Position numbers and translations under genes: made by a program
Source: Kocuria palustris
Lineage (GTDB): Bacteria; Actinomycetota; Actinomycetes; Actinomycetales; Micrococcaceae
Length of the DNA stretch: 64,000 nucleotides
Direction of reading: 5' to 3'
Assembly (NCBI RefSeq): GCF_016907795.1
Contig: NZ_JAFBCR010000001.1
Location: forward strand, 1,674,001 to 1,738,000
Shown here: in pieces, positions 50,626 to 58,888 of the stretch
How the letters are laid out: each line of letters opens with the position of its first letter
Position numbering within the stretch: the stretch's first letter is position 1
The notes under the pieces: model-generated
The model's database searches: none
Seen by the model: the letters and a program-made list of their open reading frames with translations, nothing else
Told to the model about the DNA's origin: nothing

Positions 50626-53484
50626 TCAGCGGGTGGCGGCCTCGAGGTGCTGCAGGACGTGGCGGTACGGCCTGCCGGTGGCCTCCGTCATCCCGAGCTC
50701 GCAGGTGCGGTTCAGGGAGGCGTAGGCGTCGAAGCCGTGCTCGCCCACCTCGGCGGCCTCCCGGCGCGTGGCCGAGGCGGTCAGCTCGGGGTGCAGCATC
50801 CCCCGGTCCCCGGCGTAGGCGCAGCAGCGCCACTCAAGGGGCACGACGACCTCCTCGGCCATGGCCTCGGCGATCTTTCGCAGGGATTCGTTGAGCCCGA
50901 GCTGGGTGGAGGAGCACGTGGGGTGCAGCGCCATCGACCCGAGGCGCTCGTGCACCTGCAGGCCGGGCAGCACCTCCCGGGCGACGAACTCCACCGAGTC
51001 CACGAAGCGCAGACCGGCCCAGGGGGAGTCCGGCCCGGCCGCCGCCTGCATGGCCTCGAGGCCCTCGGTGCACGACGACGCATCGCAGACCACCGGCAGG
51101 CGACCGTGGTCCGTGGCCTCCCAGAGCATCGGCAGCGTGGTCCGCGTCATCCGCTCGAAGCCCGAGGTCATGCCCTTGGACTTCCACGGCGTCCCGCAGC
51201 AGGTCGAGGCCAGTCCCTCGGGCACGGCGATCGGCACCCCTGCCCTCTCGCACAGCCGCAGCAGCGCTTGGGCCGCCGACGGCTCACCGGCCTCGGAGCC
51301 GCCGAACATGGAGGACACGCAGGCGGCGAAGAGCACGGCCTGCGCCTCCGGAGGCGACTGCGGCTCGGGCCGGGGTCCTCCTCCTGCGGGCAGATGCTGC
51401 GAGTACAGCGGCACGCGATCCGAGCCGAGCACGGCTCGCGCCGCCGCGGTGGCCGCGCGGGGCAGAGCGGCGGGAACGGCGTCGGCCGCGCTCAGCGCGC
51501 CCGAGGCCGCCCGCACGCCGACGTCCCATCGACGCGCCGCCGTGTCCCAGCCGAGGTCCTCGATGCGGGAGGCGCTCTCCGCCCGCAGCCGTCGGACCAG
51601 ATCGCCGGTGTCGATGTCCACGGGGCAGGCCGTCGAGCACATGCCGTCCACGGCACATGTCTGCTCCCCCAGGTAGGCGTACTCCCGCAGCAGGGCCTCG
51701 GCCTGCTCCCTGTCCCCGCGCTGCTCGGCGTCGCGGATCTCGCGACGCCCCACGATGCGCTGGCGCGGCGTGAGCGTCAGATCCTGCGACGGGCACACCG
51801 GCTCGCAGTAGCCGCACTCCACGCAGCGATCGACCTCCTCCTCGACCGTGGGAGCGATCTTGAGGTCCTGGAGGTAGCAGCGGGGATCGTCGTTGAGGAT
51901 CACGCCCGGGTTGAACGCCCCGCGCGGGTCCACGAGGGCCTTGAGCTCGCGCATGACCTCGTAGAGCTCGTCGCCGTACTGGCGGCGCACGAACGGCGCC
52001 ATGATCCGCCCGGTGCCGTGCTCGGCCTTCAGCGAGCCTCCGGCGTCCAGGATGAGCTCGACCATCTCGTCGGTGAAGCGCTCGTAGCGCGCCAGCCCGT
52101 TCGTGTCTGCGAACTGCTCGTTGAGCATGAAGTGGACGTTGCCGTCCTTGGCATGGCCGAAGATCACCGACTGCTCGTAGTCGTGGGCGTCGAACAGGCG
52201 GTTGAGCTCGTTGCAGGTCTCGCCCAGGCGATCCACCGGGACCACGACGTCCTCCAGCAGCGCGTTCGCCCCGGAGGGCCGGTTCCCGGCGACGGCGGCG
52301 TACAGGCCCTTGCGCACGGTCCACAGCCCGGCGCGGGCTGCGGCATCGCTGGTGAGCCCGGGGTCGGCCGACAGGTCCAGGCCGACGAAGTGCTCCCGCG
52401 CCGCACCGCTGCGCTCGGCGAGGCCCTCCGGGCTCGACCCGTTGTACTCGACCAGCAGCGCGGCGTGATCGGCCACGTCGATGTCCATGATCTGGCGCGG
52501 TGCGGTGCCGGAGGCCTGGGCGACCCGCAGCGAGGTCGCGTCCATGAGTTCCACGGTCGCCGAGCCGATCTCCACGAGCCCGGGCACCGAGGAGGTGGCC
52601 TCCAGCAGCGTGGGGAACACGAGCAGGCCGGTGGCGACCTCAGGGGCGATCTCGACGGTGCGAAGCACAGCCTCGGCCACGAAGCCCAGCGTGCCCTCCG
52701 AGCCGATCATCAGCCGCTGCAGGATCCGCACCGGCTCGGTCTCGTCCAGGAACGCGTTGAGGCCGTAGCCCATGGTGTTCTTCATGGCGAAGAGCCGCTC
52801 GATGGTCGCTGTGGAGGCGGCATCACCCGTGACACGGCGGCGCAGGCGCAGCAGACCCTCGTGCAGCTCGGGCTCGGCCTCGCGCAGCTGCCGGTCGGCG
52901 TCGTGGTCCGCGGTGTCCAGGACCGTGCCCGAGGGCAGCACCATCACCATGGACTCGAGCGTGCGGTAGGTGTTCTGCTCCGTGCCGCAGTGCATGCCCG
53001 AGGAGTTGTCCGCGATGACCCCGCCCAGGGTGCAGGCGGACTCGCTGGCGGGGTCGGGGCCGAGCTTGCGCCCGTACGGGGCCAGCACCGCGTTGACCTC
53101 CCGCACTGTGCTGCCCGGGCGCACCCGCACCCGCGCGCCGTCGTCCAGGACCTCGACGCCGCGGAAGTGCCGCCTGACATCGACCAGCACCTGATCGGTC
53201 ACGGCCTGCCCCGACAGCGACGTCCCGCCCGAGCGCAGGGTCAGCCCGGCATCGTGGCGCTCCAGGATCCGCAGCAGGGACCCGAGCTCGTCGGCCGAGT
53301 GGGGGCGGACCAGGGCGCGGGGCTGCAGGAGGTAGTGGGAGGCATCGTGCGCGGCTGCTCGGCGCTCGAGCTGCGAGTCCACGAGCTGGCCCGGCCAAGC
53401 GCCGAGATCCCGCAGCAGGGGATCCTGCGGCTCCTGCGGGGCGCGGGAGGCGAGTCTGGCGGGCAGCGGCAACGTTGACTTCAT
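50626..53484 (-). CDS. FAD-linked oxidase fused to Fe-S/CCG domains (D-2-hydroxyacid dehydrogenase type)
   Basis: A 952-residue fusion. An FAD-binding type 4 domain (L-R-S-G-G-T-S-L-S-G-Q-A; D-N-S-S-G-M-H-C-G-T) and an FAD-oxidase C-terminal domain cover about 50-540. Two 4Fe-4S motifs follow (C-V-E-C-G-Y-C-E-P-V-C-P near 551 and C-A-V-D-G-M-C-S-T-A-C-P near 608), then a C-terminal CCG domain pair (S-T-C-C-G near 761; C-C-A-Y-A-G near 885). This is the Dld-II/YdiJ-type layout that oxidises D-lactate, D-2-hydroxyglutarate or glycolate and passes electrons to quinones. It is probably peripheral on the membrane. Substrate is not decidable. Confidence 0.88.
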   Translation of the reverse strand: MKSTLPLPARLASRAPQEPQDPLLRDLGAWPGQLVDSQLERRAAAHDASHYLLQPRALVRPHSADELGSLLRILERHDAGLTLRSGGTSLSGQAVTDQVLVDVRRHFRGVEVLDDGARVRVRPGSTVREVNAVLAPYGRKLGPDPASESACTLGGVIADNSSGMHCGTEQNTYRTLESMVMVLPSGTVLDTADHDADRQLREAEPELHEGLLRLRRRVTGDAASTATIERLFAMKNTMGYGLNAFLDETEPVRILQRLMIGSEGTLGFVAEAVLRTVEIAPEVATGLLVFPTLLEATSSVPGLVEIGSATVELMDATSLRVAQASGTAPRQIMDIDVADHAALLVEYNGSSPEGLAERSGAAREHFVGLDLSADPGLTSDAAARAGLWTVRKGLYAAVAGNRPSGANALLEDVVVPVDRLGETCNELNRLFDAHDYEQSVIFGHAKDGNVHFMLNEQFADTNGLARYERFTDEMVELILDAGGSLKAEHGTGRIMAPFVRRQYGDELYEVMRELKALVDPRGAFNPGVILNDDPRCYLQDLKIAPTVEEEVDRCVECGYCEPVCPSQDLTLTPRQRIVGRREIRDAEQRGDREQAEALLREYAYLGEQTCAVDGMCSTACPVDIDTGDLVRRLRAESASRIEDLGWDTAARRWDVGVRAASGALSAADAVPAALPRAATAAARAVLGSDRVPLYSQHLPAGGGPRPEPQSPPEAQAVLFAACVSSMFGGSEAGEPSAAQALLRLCERAGVPIAVPEGLASTCCGTPWKSKGMTSGFERMTRTTLPMLWEATDHGRLPVVCDASSCTEGLEAMQAAAGPDSPWAGLRFVDSVEFVAREVLPGLQVHERLGSMALHPTCSSTQLGLNESLRKIAEAMAEEVVVPLEWRCCAYAGDRGMLHPELTASATRREAAEVGEHGFDAYASLNRTCELGMTEATGRPYRHVLQHLEAATR

Positions 53485-53636
53485 GAGACTGATTCTCCCA
53501 CGCTCGCACGAGGATCGCGTGATCTGCGTCGCTGTTCGACGAACCGTGGCCGTCGGCGGGGAGACTCTCGGCGCCGACTCCGTCGGCGGAGATTCCGGCG
53601 GGAACGACCGAGCCCTCTGGGATCTATGCTCCTGCC

Positions 53637-53960
53637 ATGATCTCGATCGGGCCCCTCGTCGTCCTGGGCATCGCGCTTCTCGTCATCGTCGCTCTGGTGC
53701 TCATCATCGTGGTGGTGATCGTGCGCGCCTCCAGCGACCGCTCGCGCCGACGTCCCGGCTCCGGCGCCGATGGCGCGGCCCTGGGCGGGGCCACGTACGC
53801 GGACTCCCAGGGCTGGGACTCCGACGACAGGCACCATGACAGCGGCTCGGGCTGGTTCGGCGACTCGGGCGCGGATGCGGGCGGCGGCTCCGGCTGGTTC
53901 GGCGGCGGCGACTCCGGCGGCGATTCCGGCGGGGGCGACGGCGGCGGGGGAAGCGACTGA
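53637..53960 (+). CDS. Small single-helix membrane protein with Gly/Asp/Ser tail
   Basis: A 107-residue protein. One membrane helix (V-V-L-G-I-A-L-L-V-I-V-A-L-V-L-I-I-V-V-V) is followed by a short basic stretch and a low-complexity tail with two copies of G-S-G-W-F-G and many Gly, Asp and Ser. I recognise no family. It is divergent from the FAD/Fe-S gene and 48 bases before the amylosucrase gene. The acidic Gly-rich tail could bind calcium or be a simple spacer. Confidence 0.55.
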   Translation: MISIGPLVVLGIALLVIVALVLIIVVVIVRASSDRSRRRPGSGADGAALGGATYADSQGWDSDDRHHDSGSGWFGDSGADAGGGSGWFGGGDSGGDSGGGDGGGGSD

Positions 53961-54008
53961 GCGGGTCACCGCTTTGCTCCGGGGGGCGCGGCAGGGAAGC
54001 ATGGAGCC

Positions 54009-56003
54009 ATGGCCTCTGATTCCCGCGCATCCGTCGTGTCCGACCGTCCTGAGCTGAGCGATCTCTCGAGCACGACCGAGGCCGTCGAGGCCGCCCGCAA
54101 TCGGGCCGTCGCGCAGCTGCGCGAGCTCGTGGCCGAGCGGAAGGTCGCCCCGTGGCAGGCCGCCGGGTTCCTCGAGCGCTTCGATGAGCACTTCCCGGCG
54201 CTGCTCGAGCTCCTCCGGCGCACCTACGGATCGGGTGAGAAGGCCGCCGTCGTCGTGGTGGAGATGGGAGCGCAGCTGGCCAGCGCGTGGGCGCAGCGCC
54301 CCGCGGAGCTGCGCGCGGTGGACGACACCCGCGGCGAGGATCCCGAGTGGTACCTGCGTCCCACGGAGGTGGGCGGGGTCTGCTACATCGACCGCTGGGC
54401 CGGCGATCTGGCGGGGCTGCGCTCGCGGATTCCGTACCTGCGCGAGCTCGGTCTGACGTACCTGCACGTCATGCCGCCCTTCAAGGTGCCTGCGGGCAAC
54501 AGCGACGGCGGCTATGCGGTGTCGTCGTACCGCGAGCTGCGTCCCGATCTGGGGACCATGGCGGAGCTCGCGGACACCGCCGGGGAGCTTCGCGAGGCCG
54601 GCATCAGCCTGGTGGTCGACTTCGTGCTCAACCACACCGCCAGCGACCACAAGTGGGCGCAGCGGGCGAAGGCCGGGGACCCGGAGTTCGAGGAGCTGTA
54701 CTGGATCTACCCGGATCGCGAGATGCCGGATGCCTTCGAGCGGACCACACGCGAGATCTTCCCGGACGACCATCCCGGCTCCTTCACGCCCGTGGCCGCC
54801 GATGACCCCCGCTGGGTGTGGACCACGTTCCACGACTTCCAGTGGGATCTGAACTGGACCAATCCGCGCGTGCTGGCGCTCATGGCCCAGGAGATGCTCT
54901 TCCTGGCCAACCAGGGGGCGGAGGTGCTGCGCCTGGATGCGGTCGCGTTCCTGTGGAAGCAGCTCGGCACCACCTGCGAGTCGCTGCCGCAGGCGCACTG
55001 GATCGTGCAGATCCTCAACCGCGTCTGCCGCATCGCCGCCCCGGCCACGATCTTCAAGTCCGAGGCCATCGTGCACCCGGACGAGGTCGTGCAGTACGTC
55101 CACCCCGACGAGTGCCAGATCTCCTACAACCCCCTGCAGATGGCGCTGACCTGGGAGGCGCTGGCCACGCGGAAGGCCACGCTGCTCGACGACGCCCTGG
55201 CCGAGCGCCACGAGCTGCCCGCCGGGACCGCGTGGGTCAACTACGTCCGCAGCCACGACGACATCGGCTGGACCTTCTCCGACGAGGACGCCGCTCGCCA
55301 CGGGATCGACGGCTACAGGCACCGTCGTTTCCTCAACGACTTCTACACGGGCCGCTTCGACGGCTCCTTCGCCGACGGCGTCGCGTTCCAGTACAACCCC
55401 CGCACCGGCGACGCCCGCGTCTGCGGCACCACGGCCTCGCTGGCCGGCACGACGACCGCGCCCGAACTCGGCGTGCGCCGCGTGCTGCTGGCCCACGGCA
55501 TCGCGTTCTCGACCGGCGGGCTGCCGCTGATCTACCTGGGCGACGAACTGGCGCAGACCAACGACGAGGACTGGGCGCAGGACCCCGATCAGGCCGGCGA
55601 CGCCCGGTGGGCCCACCGCCCGCGCTTCCCGGAGGCGGCGTTCGAGCAGCGGCTGGACCGCTCGAGCGTCCCCGGGCAGGTCTATGCGGGGCTGCGGCAC
55701 ATGCTGGCCGTGCGTGCGGCGGCCCCGGAGCTCGACGGCGCGGATCTGATCGGCTTCGACGCCGGCAGCGAGCACCTGGTCGCGTATCAGCGCCCGGGTC
55801 TGGATCCGGAGGGGCGCCCGTCGGTGATCCTCTGCCTGGCCAACGTCTCCGAGGAGTCGGTGCGGGTCGAGGCCCTGACGCTGTCGGGCTTCGAGCCGGA
55901 GGCGACCTCGCTGCTGGCCGAGCAGGACACGGCGCTCGATCTCTCGCAGGGCCTGGAGGTCGGCCCGCTGGAGACCCTGTGGCTGAGGGTGCGCGCCCGC
56001 TGA
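54009..56003 (+). CDS. GH13 amylosucrase-like enzyme
   Basis: A 664-residue GH13 enzyme with the all-helical N-terminal domain of amylosucrases, then D-R-W-A-G-D-L-A-G-L-R-S-R-I-P-Y-L-R-E-L-G-L-T-Y-L-H-V-M-P. Catalytic residues are Asp310 (L-R-L-D-A-V-A-F), Glu352 (F-K-S-E-A-I-V) and Asp417 (S-H-D-D-I-G-W). F-V-L-N-H-T-A and N-Y-V-R-S-H-D-D are characteristic. Amylosucrase makes alpha-1,4-glucan from sucrose; related members hydrolyse sucrose or isomerise it. There is no signal peptide. It could feed the same sugar pool as the alpha-glucosidase at 37159. Confidence 0.86.
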   Translation: MASDSRASVVSDRPELSDLSSTTEAVEAARNRAVAQLRELVAERKVAPWQAAGFLERFDEHFPALLELLRRTYGSGEKAAVVVVEMGAQLASAWAQRPAELRAVDDTRGEDPEWYLRPTEVGGVCYIDRWAGDLAGLRSRIPYLRELGLTYLHVMPPFKVPAGNSDGGYAVSSYRELRPDLGTMAELADTAGELREAGISLVVDFVLNHTASDHKWAQRAKAGDPEFEELYWIYPDREMPDAFERTTREIFPDDHPGSFTPVAADDPRWVWTTFHDFQWDLNWTNPRVLALMAQEMLFLANQGAEVLRLDAVAFLWKQLGTTCESLPQAHWIVQILNRVCRIAAPATIFKSEAIVHPDEVVQYVHPDECQISYNPLQMALTWEALATRKATLLDDALAERHELPAGTAWVNYVRSHDDIGWTFSDEDAARHGIDGYRHRRFLNDFYTGRFDGSFADGVAFQYNPRTGDARVCGTTASLAGTTTAPELGVRRVLLAHGIAFSTGGLPLIYLGDELAQTNDEDWAQDPDQAGDARWAHRPRFPEAAFEQRLDRSSVPGQVYAGLRHMLAVRAAAPELDGADLIGFDAGSEHLVAYQRPGLDPEGRPSVILCLANVSEESVRVEALTLSGFEPEATSLLAEQDTALDLSQGLEVGPLETLWLRVRAR

Positions 56004-56019
56004 GGCACCGCCCGCCCCG

Positions 56020-56079
56020 GTCGAGGCCGCACCAGGGCAGCTGATCAGCGCTGATCGACTGCGCGCGTGCGGCCTCGAC
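56020..56079 (+). terminator. Large hairpin after the amylosucrase gene
   Basis: GTCGAGGCCGCAC (56020-56032) pairs perfectly with GTGCGGCCTCGAC (56067-56079). The loop contains a perfect 14-base palindrome, GATCAGCGCTGATC (56043-56056). The IS110 right end follows 20 bases later. Confidence 0.65.
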
Positions 56080-56112
56080 GGCGGGCCAGGGGGGGTGCCT
56101 CTATGGTTTTCG

Positions 56113-57336
56113 TCAAGCCGCCAGAGCGACTGACGACGACGCCGGAGGCGTGGTCGGGTCTTCGTACAGGGTGCCATCCCGCAGCATCGCGTAGAGCACG
56201 TCAGTGCGCCGCCGCGCCAGGGCGATCAGCGCTTGGTTGTGGCGCTTGCCCTGGGCTCGTTTTCGGTCGTAGTAGGCCCTCGAGGGGCCGTGGTGCAGTG
56301 AGGCGAAGGCCGAGAGGAACAGGGCGCGCTTCAGGCGCTTGTTGCCTCCGCGGGGTGCGTGCTCGCCGCGGATCGAGGTCCCTGAGCGGCGGGTGACGGG
56401 GGCGATGCCGGCGTAGGAGGCCAGGTGCCCGGCATCGGCGAAGTCCTTGCCCACGACTTCGGTGAGAATCCGTGCTGCGGTCCTGACCCCGATACCGGGC
56501 ATCGAGATCAGGACCGGATGAAGAGGGTGGGCCTCCACGACAGCCTCCACCTGGGTGGCCAGCCTGGCCCGCTGCTGGAGCAGCCCGGCGAGCTGCTCGG
56601 CCAGAATCGGCACGACGGTGGCTGCGGCCTCGGTGCCAGCGACCACGACGGTCTGCTGGGCCAGGGCTTCGAAGATCTCCTCCGTCAGAGTGTTCGCCAG
56701 TCGGGGTGCGTGCTTGCGCAGCCGGGCGCGCACGTGCCCGGGCCCGGCGGTCTTGAGCTTGCCCGGGGTCGGGTACCGGCCTAGCAGATCCGCTACTGCC
56801 GGGTGCGTGATCCTCGGTCCCAGCACGCGCTCCAGGGCGGGGTGGATCTGGGTCAGCAGCCCGCGCAGCCGGTTGGAGGAAGCGGTGATCTGAGCGGCGA
56901 GATCATCATCGGCGCCAGCGAGCATGGCCAGCTCAGCGATCTGCTCATCATCCACACGGATAGCCCGCAGGGTGTGGGGCATGGTGCGTGCTGCTTCGGC
57001 GATGATCGCGGCATCACGGGCATCGGTCTTGGCCGAGCCCGGGTGCAGGTCTGCGATCCGGCGCATCGCCAGCCCGGGCAGGTAGGCCACTTCCACGTCT
57101 TCGCAGGACTGCGCCACGGCCACGGGCAGGGCACCGATCGTGGCCGGCTGGTCGACCACGAGCAGCACGGGCCCGTGGGCTGCGGCGAGGTCGTCGAGGA
57201 TGGCCCGCAGCCGGGTTTCGTCGTTGGGCAGTGCCTTGTCGTAGACCCTTTCGCCAGCGGTGGTGAGGGCGACGGCGTGGTGGTCGGATTTGCCGACGTC
57301 GAGGCCGATGTACACGGCCGGGGTTGGGGTGGTCAT
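56113..57336 (-). CDS. IS110 family recombinase/transposase
   Basis: A 407-residue IS110 recombinase. The N-terminal RuvC-like domain has Asp13 (Y-I-G-L-D-V-G-K-S-D-H-H), Asp62 (L-L-V-V-D-Q-P, where many relatives have Glu), and Asp105/Asp108 (K-T-D-A-R-D-A). A central coiled coil covers about 130-270. The C-terminal Tnp_20 domain has M-P-G-I-G-V-R-T-A-A-R-I-L-T-E-V and R-S-G-T-S-I-R-G, with the likely catalytic Ser at 318 or 321. All parts are present, so the protein looks intact. ATG at 57336 has CAGGAG upstream. With its bridge RNA it would recombine donor and target DNA without cutting and pasting flanks. Confidence 0.9.
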   Translation of the reverse strand: MTTPTPAVYIGLDVGKSDHHAVALTTAGERVYDKALPNDETRLRAILDDLAAAHGPVLLVVDQPATIGALPVAVAQSCEDVEVAYLPGLAMRRIADLHPGSAKTDARDAAIIAEAARTMPHTLRAIRVDDEQIAELAMLAGADDDLAAQITASSNRLRGLLTQIHPALERVLGPRITHPAVADLLGRYPTPGKLKTAGPGHVRARLRKHAPRLANTLTEEIFEALAQQTVVVAGTEAAATVVPILAEQLAGLLQQRARLATQVEAVVEAHPLHPVLISMPGIGVRTAARILTEVVGKDFADAGHLASYAGIAPVTRRSGTSIRGEHAPRGGNKRLKRALFLSAFASLHHGPSRAYYDRKRAQGKRHNQALIALARRRTDVLYAMLRDGTLYEDPTTPPASSSVALAA

Positions 57337-57385
57337 GGCGGTTGCTCCTGGGCTGGTCGGGCCATGGGTGTGCTGGCCAGCCCTG

Positions 57386-57567
57386 TGGTGATCACGCTCG
57401 GCATCCACGTTACAAAGACCCTCGTGAGGGGGACCCCGCCTCTATCAGCGATCCGTGATCACCAGACCGGTCCTCGGTGACAACACCCCCCGGATCATGG
57501 ACGACTGGGGGCAACGATCATGCCGAGGACCGGCTGGCCGGCACCTGCTCATCCTGGACGATCCAGG
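57386..57567 (-). ncRNA. Predicted IS110 bridge (seek) RNA
   Basis: On the minus strand, reading toward the recombinase, there are three hairpins. The first is a 5' stem-loop (57567-57553, CCTGG-N5-CCAGG). The second is an 11-pair stem (57533-57523 with 57477-57467) enclosing a 45-base loop. The third is an 11-pair stem (57464-57454 with 57396-57386) enclosing a 57-base loop. This order (5' stem-loop, target-binding loop, donor-binding loop) and total length (182 bases) match IS621-type bridge RNAs. The third loop contains AUAGAGGC, identical to the RE end plus core (minus strand 56104-56097), and its other arm complements CGTTAC at the LE. The second loop's GGGGGGUG complements CACCCCCC in the right flank. 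Confidence 0.65.
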
Positions 57568-57598
57568 CGCCGCCGAAAAGGTAACGGGGCAGTCGGCC

Positions 57599-58888
57599 TC
57601 AGGCGTCGGCGAGGTCCTGATCGACCGTGTGGTTGCCGCCCAGCATGAGCCCCGCGCCCATCAGCAGCACGGCGCTGGTGATGAGCAGCGCCAGGGGAGC
57701 GGTCCAGCCGCCGGTGACTTCGCGCAGCAGCCCCACCACGAACGGACCGGCCGCCGCGAACAGGTAGCCCACCGGCTGGGCGAATCCCGAGAGCCGAGCC
57801 GTGGTCTCCGGGGTGCCCGAGCGCGTGACGATCAGCGACAGCGCCAGGGGGAACGTGAACTGGCCGACCCCCAGCAGCAGGACCCAGGCGATCATCCCCG
57901 CGGCCGGGGCGAGCAGGAGCCCGAGCCAGCCGCTGAGCATGCACAGGCCCAGAGCGGTGGTCCACACGGTGATCCGCTGCGAGCGGGCGGCGATCTGCGG
58001 CATGAGTAGCCCGCCGGGGATGCCGAACAGCGACATGGTGCCCACCAGCAGGGCCGCCGTGCCCGCGGAGATCCCGGCGTCGCGGTAGATCTGCGCGAGC
58101 CAGCCGAACTGGACGTAGGCGTTCATGGACTGCAGGCCGAAGAAGGCGCACAGCGCCACGGCGGTTCGGGAGCGGTGGATCGGCAGACCGGTGGCGCGCT
58201 CGCCGACCCCCTGATCCTGGCCGCGCACACGCAGCAGCATGACGGCCCAGATCACCGCGGCGATCAGGGCCACCACGGCCCAGGTGCCCAGCGCATAGCG
58301 CCACCCGGCTCCCTCGGCCCCCAGGGTCAGCAGGGGAGCGGTCGCGAACATCGGCAACGCCGAGCCGAGGCCGAGTACGACGGTGTACACGGACGTCACA
58401 GCTGCGGTGCGGTCTCCTGAGTAGCGCTTGATGACGGCCGGCACGAGCACGTTGCCCAGGCCCATGCCCGCCAGAGCCAGGGCGGTGACCACCAGGAAGA
58501 CCGCCGCGGAGTCGGTCACGGAGCGCACCAGGCCCGCCGCGCCCACCAGCACCAGCCCGCCGCAGATGGTCCCCACGAGCCCGAAGCGCCGCGCCACGCC
58601 CACCGCTGTGAGACCGGCGAGGCCGAAGATCAGCCCGGGAAGCGCCGTCAGGATGCCGGCGACGGCGGAGGAGGCGCCCAGGCCGCTCTGGATCTCCTCC
58701 AGCACGGGACCGATCGAGGTCGCGATGGGGCGCAGGTTCAGGGAGACGGCGGCCGCGGCCAGCACCAGCAGCGTCAGGGACAGCGCAGCCGGCGACGGCC
58801 CCGCCGCCGGCTGGACCGTCGCAGCGTCCTCGAACGGCGTCTCGTCGTGGCGCTCGGGCTCCGGGATCGAAGGGGGCGACGACGGCAT
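57599..58888 (-). CDS. MFS transporter, CynX/NimT family
   Basis: A 429-residue, 12-helix transporter of the CynX/NimT (cyanate/nitroimidazole) branch. It opens with L-N-L-R-P-I-A-T-S-I-G-P-V-L-E-E-I; the L-R-P sequence is typical. The other half carries F-G-L-Q-S-M-N-A-Y-V-Q-F-G-W-L and G-V-G-Q-F-T-F-P-L-A-L-S-L-I. Substrate is unknown. The ATG directly abuts the stop of the upstream DUF1801 gene, so they are translationally coupled. AGGAG lies 11 bases upstream. The IS110 element lies just past its stop. Confidence 0.85.
   Translation of the reverse strand: MPSSPPSIPEPERHDETPFEDAATVQPAAGPSPAALSLTLLVLAAAAVSLNLRPIATSIGPVLEEIQSGLGASSAVAGILTALPGLIFGLAGLTAVGVARRFGLVGTICGGLVLVGAAGLVRSVTDSAAVFLVVTALALAGMGLGNVLVPAVIKRYSGDRTAAVTSVYTVVLGLGSALPMFATAPLLTLGAEGAGWRYALGTWAVVALIAAVIWAVMLLRVRGQDQGVGERATGLPIHRSRTAVALCAFFGLQSMNAYVQFGWLAQIYRDAGISAGTAALLVGTMSLFGIPGGLLMPQIAARSQRITVWTTALGLCMLSGWLGLLLAPAAGMIAWVLLLGVGQFTFPLALSLIVTRSGTPETTARLSGFAQPVGYLFAAAGPFVVGLLREVTGGWTAPLALLITSAVLLMGAGLMLGGNHTVDQDLADA

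Larger units (their letters stand above)
56099..57588 (-). mobile_element. IS110-family insertion sequence with predicted bridge RNA
   Basis: One recombinase gene (56113-57336) plus a structured 250-base leader form a compact element. Predicted ends are 56099 (right end, RE) and 57588 (left end, LE), each followed outward by a GC dinucleotide (56097-56098 and 57589-57590) that would be the core. The prediction comes from guide matches in the leader RNA. The minus-strand RE end ATAGAG+GC is repeated in the donor loop, and the LE start CGTTAC (57586-57581, minus) is matched by the other arm. There are no terminal inverted repeats, as expected for IS110 members. It sits between two convergent genes, so insertion broke neither. 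Confidence 0.72.

Noticed and set aside
50647-53478. A 943-codon frame antisense to the FAD/Fe-S dehydrogenase.
   Set aside because: Shadow frame. The minus-strand gene has complete FAD, 4Fe-4S and CCG motifs; the plus frame has none.
56097-57445. GCCTCTAT at 56097-56104 and 57438-57445 as a target-site duplication around the IS110 gene.
   Set aside because: The second copy lies inside the structured leader, not at its outer edge, and IS110 elements do not make such duplications. It fits better as a donor guide in the bridge RNA.
57486-57511. CCCCC/GGGGG in the IS110 leader as a simple terminator hairpin.
   Set aside because: No U-tract, and the G-run also pairs with the right flank. It lies within the loop of a longer stem, so it is better read as part of the target loop.
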